A program made the position numbers and the translations under genes. A DNA stretch of 62,205 nucleotides, from the IMG/VR virus record IMGVR_UViG_3300030108_000125, positions 1 through 62,205 of that record; one strand, 5' to 3'. The stretch's first letter is position 1, and each line of letters starts with the position of its first letter. The DNA comes from a virus. Below, piece by piece: positions 59,276-62,205 of this stretch. The notes beneath the pieces are model-generated. The model saw only the letters and a list, made by a program, of their open reading frames with translations, was not told the origin of the DNA and did no database searches.

Positions 59276-62205
59276 TTATGCTCCTTCTAATGCGGCTATA
59301 CGAGCTTCTAATGCTTCATTCTTAGCTATAGATTCTTTAAGTGCAGCAGTAAGTAAAGGTATGACATCTGTGTAAGATAGATACAATTTGTCCGTTACAC
59401 CTGTTTTATCTTCTACATTAGGATCATTTTCTATTACGCTAACCGCCTCTGGTAAAACAGCTTTGACATCTTGAGCAATTAAAAATGGATGTAAAACTTT
59501 TTGTGAGTCATCATTATAATGACCCATTTTTGTTCTGAGTGTTTTTACTTTATCTATGGCATTTTCAATATCACCAGTTAAAGTTTTTAATCTTTCATCA
59601 GACGCAGAAGTCCAACTTGTTGCGGCGTCGCTTAAATTGACCCCTCCTGATGATCCTGCACGAATACGAAACCCTCCATTGGGAGAGGAGATATAGTTTA
59701 AGCCAGAGCGAGTATAAGCCAGTTCATTACCTGTACCTGAGGCACAAATGGCCCCTACACTTCCACCAATTCTAAATTGACCTGCATTAGTTGCAGAACC
59801 TGTTTGAGTGTTAGCAGGATATGAACTTGGGTCAGTATCATTAATACCAACTGCACCGCCGCTGTCGACGCGCATACGTTCCGTATTATTAGTAGCAAAA
59901 ACCACTGGTTTTTCACCACGATTACCAATTTCAAGGGCATTTAAACCAAAACCTTCAATTCGCGCCGAATAAGCAGACCCAGACCAACCAGTAAAATTAC
60001 CTGCAGTATAAATATATAGATTTTCAGAAGAACTTGTTGTACGTGTGACTTGTATTCCATTTATCCCTGCCCCATTTGAGGCTGGAGCAGCAGCATTGTC
60101 ACCTAGAACAGTAAGTCGTGAGGGTGGGTCGTTATCTGCGATCCCCACGTTGCCAGAGCTATCTATTCTTGCATACTCACTTGAACCATCTGCATTGTCG
60201 AACGTGTATGTTCCACCACGCATAACAAAGTCTTCTTTAGCATACAGCCTTAGATCGTCTTCAGCCTGAATTGTCATGTCGTCTGTGCTATGATCAAATT
60301 CTATTGATCCTGCTTTTCGAGCATCCGCAGAGCCACTGTTATCTGCAAAATATATCCTACTTGTTCCTGACGTGCCTGTTCGTATTGCAATACCAGCAGA
60401 TGATACACTGCTTGAACCAATAACAAGACCTGCACCAGAACCTGTAATGTCAGTATAAGTAAAGTCACCACCAGTTCCGATTCCCACGTCACCCGTTGAC
60501 CTTATGCGCATACGTTCCGTTGGAGAATCTGAGCCATCAGCAGTAGTCGAAAATACTAACCTTCCTGGCATGTCAGTAGCATCATCTGCTGGCGTACCAT
60601 CTACCTGTGCTTCAATCCTTGCAGCTTGTTCAAAATCAGTTCCATCACTTCCATAGAAAGCAATAGCACCCAGTTGATCGTTATCATTAACAACAGTGTG
60701 AGAACCTTTAGTTGTATTTCTACTATGTCCTAAAGATATATTTGCTCCGTCTGATCCATTTCTGTAGGTAGCAAAAGATGCAAGACTGAAATTAGTGTCT
60801 GAAACTTGTAACTCATGGCTTTCAGCATTAAAATTAACACTAGAAGAATGTCCAATAAGTAATTCTCCGTTGCTGTCGAGGCGCATACGCTCAGACGAAC
60901 CAGTAGCAAAACGAATGTCTTCTGCCCGAAAGCCCATTGGTTTCAAGGCTGAACCAGCAGAATTAGTTGTTTGAAATGCTAGATTACCACTTCCAACTTC
61001 ACTAATTGCATCGTTGATTGTTAGCTTCGCATCCGTGCCAGACGTTACACTAACATCACCGCCAAACGTAGCACCTGCGTTAAACGTAGCAGCCCCAGCC
61101 TCAGACATATCAAGGGTCAAGGCAGTTACGGTTCCACCACCATCATTACCTTTAAATATTAAATCTTTATCTGAAACAGCACTAAATAAAACAACATTTT
61201 GACTATCTTGACTAAATGTAAAAAGTGTTGTTGCATTATCTTTAAAACGCCAGTTACCACCATCAGCATCAAGAATAATGTCATTACCAGAATCAATATA
61301 AAGATCAGAATCATTTTCTATATTCAAGTCACCAGTGGTATTTTTTACAAAACTATGACTACCATTATGATATAATTTTAAATCACTACCTGCACCTAGA
61401 GCTAGCTCACCTGAATCTGGCAATTTAACATCATGGTTAAACGTAGCTGTCCCTGCATCACTCATATCAAGTGTAAGAGCAGTTACATTAGCTCCACCAT
61501 CATTGCCTCGAAATACCATGTCTCCATCTTGGACAATAGAGTACAGTTGAAAGTCATTAGTATCTCTTCTTAATAGACCATAAAAAGTGCCACCATCATG
61601 AAGTTGAATTCTTCCATTATCTTCAGCATCAAGAATAATATCGTCAGCTACATCAATTGTCAGATCACCACTAGCTGTTTTATTTGTGAGAGCATCCGCA
61701 GCGACGCCAAAACTTCCTATTTGTACACGTTCAGTTCCACCAGTGGTAAAACCTATCGTATCACTTGCTGATTTAAACATGCCTGTGTTTGTGTCGCCAC
61801 TAAAAGTAAAGCTAGGTGTTGAACTCCCACCAGTGCTTGCTGTGACGGTGCCTGTAGAGACTAATGCTCCAGCAATAGTAGTAATAGAATTTGTACCATT
61901 ACCAATAGTTACATCTATTTCATCCTCTGCATTACCATCGGTTATTATAAGACCGTTTTGCATCTCCCCATCATGGGAAGCAATTTGAAGTCTTAGTTTA
62001 CCACCTTCAGCACCGTCAGAAGCATCTGCAACCTCTGCACGAATTAATGCAAATTTAGTCTGTTCTTGGGCATCATTATCAGCAAAAAACTCTATTGTAC
62101 CAATATCATCATCATCAGCGCCAGCAGCACCTTTGTCTTTTACAAAACGAAGCCTCGCAGCATTAGCGTCATTAGTTGTGTCTTTGATAATTATTAAGGG
62201 GTCTT
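59276..62205 (-). CDS. Tail fibre C-terminal part with S74 chaperone domain, start beyond the window
   Basis: Open from the right edge to the stop at 59276, about 976 codons. The edge encodes PLIIIKDTTNDANAARLRF, a common internal fibre module, so the real start lies beyond base 62205; the ATG at 61963 is internal. The middle has MRIDSSGNVGI-type repeats. The end (SDERLKTLTGDIENAIDKVK ... HPFLIAQDVKAVLPEAVSV) is the S74 intramolecular chaperone, which helps trimerisation and then cuts itself off. About 140 bases (60375-60514) nearly equal 1-140. It is either the rest of the gene at 1-3398 or a tandem paralogue. Confidence 0.85.
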   Translation of the reverse strand, partial: DPLIIIKDTTNDANAARLRFVKDKGAAGADDDDIGTIEFFADNDAQEQTKFALIRAEVADASDGAEGGKLRLQIASHDGEMQNGLIITDGNAEDEIDVTIGNGTNSITTIAGALVSTGTVTASTGGSSTPSFTFSGDTNTGMFKSASDTIGFTTGGTERVQIGSFGVAADALTNKTASGDLTIDVADDIILDAEDNGRIQLHDGGTFYGLLRRDTNDFQLYSIVQDGDMVFRGNDGGANVTALTLDMSDAGTATFNHDVKLPDSGELALGAGSDLKLYHNGSHSFVKNTTGDLNIENDSDLYIDSGNDIILDADGGNWRFKDNATTLFTFSQDSQNVVLFSAVSDKDLIFKGNDGGGTVTALTLDMSEAGAATFNAGATFGGDVSVTSGTDAKLTINDAISEVGSGNLAFQTTNSAGSALKPMGFRAEDIRFATGSSERMRLDSNGELLIGHSSSVNFNAESHELQVSDTNFSLASFATYRNGSDGANISLGHSRNTTKGSHTVVNDNDQLGAIAFYGSDGTDFEQAARIEAQVDGTPADDATDMPGRLVFSTTADGSDSPTERMRIRSTGDVGIGTGGDFTYTDITGSGAGLVIGSSSVSSAGIAIRTGTSGTSRIYFADNSGSADARKAGSIEFDHSTDDMTIQAEDDLRLYAKEDFVMRGGTYTFDNADGSSEYARIDSSGNVGIADNDPPSRLTVLGDNAAAPASNGAGINGIQVTRTTSSSENLYIYTAGNFTGWSGSAYSARIEGFGLNALEIGNRGEKPVVFATNNTERMRVDSGGAVGINDTDPSSYPANTQTGSATNAGQFRIGGSVGAICASGTGNELAYTRSGLNYISSPNGGFRIRAGSSGGVNLSDAATSWTSASDERLKTLTGDIENAIDKVKTLRTKMGHYNDDSQKVLHPFLIAQDVKAVLPEAVSVIENDPNVEDKTGVTDKLYLSYTDVIPLLTAALKESIAKNEALEARIAALEGA
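60375..60514 (-). repeat. Fibre-internal repeat matching the window's first 140 bases
   Basis: Bases 1-77 equal 60375-60451 without change; to base 140 only a few differ. Both encode GLVIGSSSVSSAGIAIRTG and flanks. The left end of the window lies exactly at this repeat, so the assembly probably broke there. Confidence 0.85.

Noticed and set aside
61963-62205. ATG at 61963 as the true start of the right fibre gene
   Set aside because: The same frame stays open to base 62205 and encodes a typical internal fibre module (DTTNDANAARLRFVKD), so the ATG is internal.

Overview
The window looks like the near-complete genome of a tailed double-stranded DNA phage. The virion set points to a podovirus-like particle: a large portal, a Mu gpT-like capsid protein, a tail-stabilisation protein, very large internal-type proteins with lytic domains, and S74-type fibres. 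Several families, such as the DTTNDANA-type fibre modules, the DUF6321-like basic proteins, the LSDGEFVIPADVVS-type protein and the 3TM holin related to gene transfer agent holins, are known mainly from marine phages. A marine, perhaps alphaproteobacterial, host is therefore likely, but the sequence does not prove it. I see no integrase, RNA polymerase, reverse transcriptase, tRNA or CRISPR array, so a lytic life style is the simplest reading.

Layout: the early block lies on the + strand (about 18.2-36.4 kb) and the late block on the - strand. The late block starts at the small terminase (about 17.85 kb), runs left through both terminases, a small basic protein, portal, a short gene, a GroES-like co-chaperonin, scaffold, head genes, connector genes and a fibre gene cut by base 1. 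It re-enters from base 62205 with the fibre C-terminus, a cluster of small membrane and lysis genes, an M15 endopeptidase, the tail-stabilisation protein and two proteins of more than 2,000 residues, and ends at 36.45 kb. The two blocks diverge at 17.85-18.21 kb and converge on a strong terminator at 36.43 kb. This arrangement suits a circular or circularly permuted map of about 62 kb, but the two window ends do not join in frame, so sequence is missing or misassembled inside the fibre gene(s).

Early block: an unknown 198-residue protein is followed by a 627-base non-coding region with nine TGTGAGA repeats in a large inverted repeat, a candidate replication origin. After a good sigma70 promoter comes a cassette resembling DUF3150 / MoxR AAA+ ATPase / metallopeptidase-VWA, many small unknown genes, and then a replication and recombination module: VRR-NUC nuclease, DUF6378-like protein, family A DNA polymerase, Cas4-like Fe-S nuclease, HNH-like protein, SNF2-type helicase, ssDNA-binding-like protein and a primase-helicase with a DUF927-type ATPase.

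The most unusual signals are in non-coding or boundary DNA of the early block. They are ten copies of the 16-bp palindrome TCGGGCA-NN-TGCCCGA, confined to 18.06-26.75 kb and mostly at gene borders; a probable structured RNA at 26,586-26,722; a 46-bp duplication that flanks a short tail-fibre-like coding fragment at 21.8-22.0 kb; and the TGTGAGA inverted repeat. All functions are inferred from reading the sequence; no database search was run.
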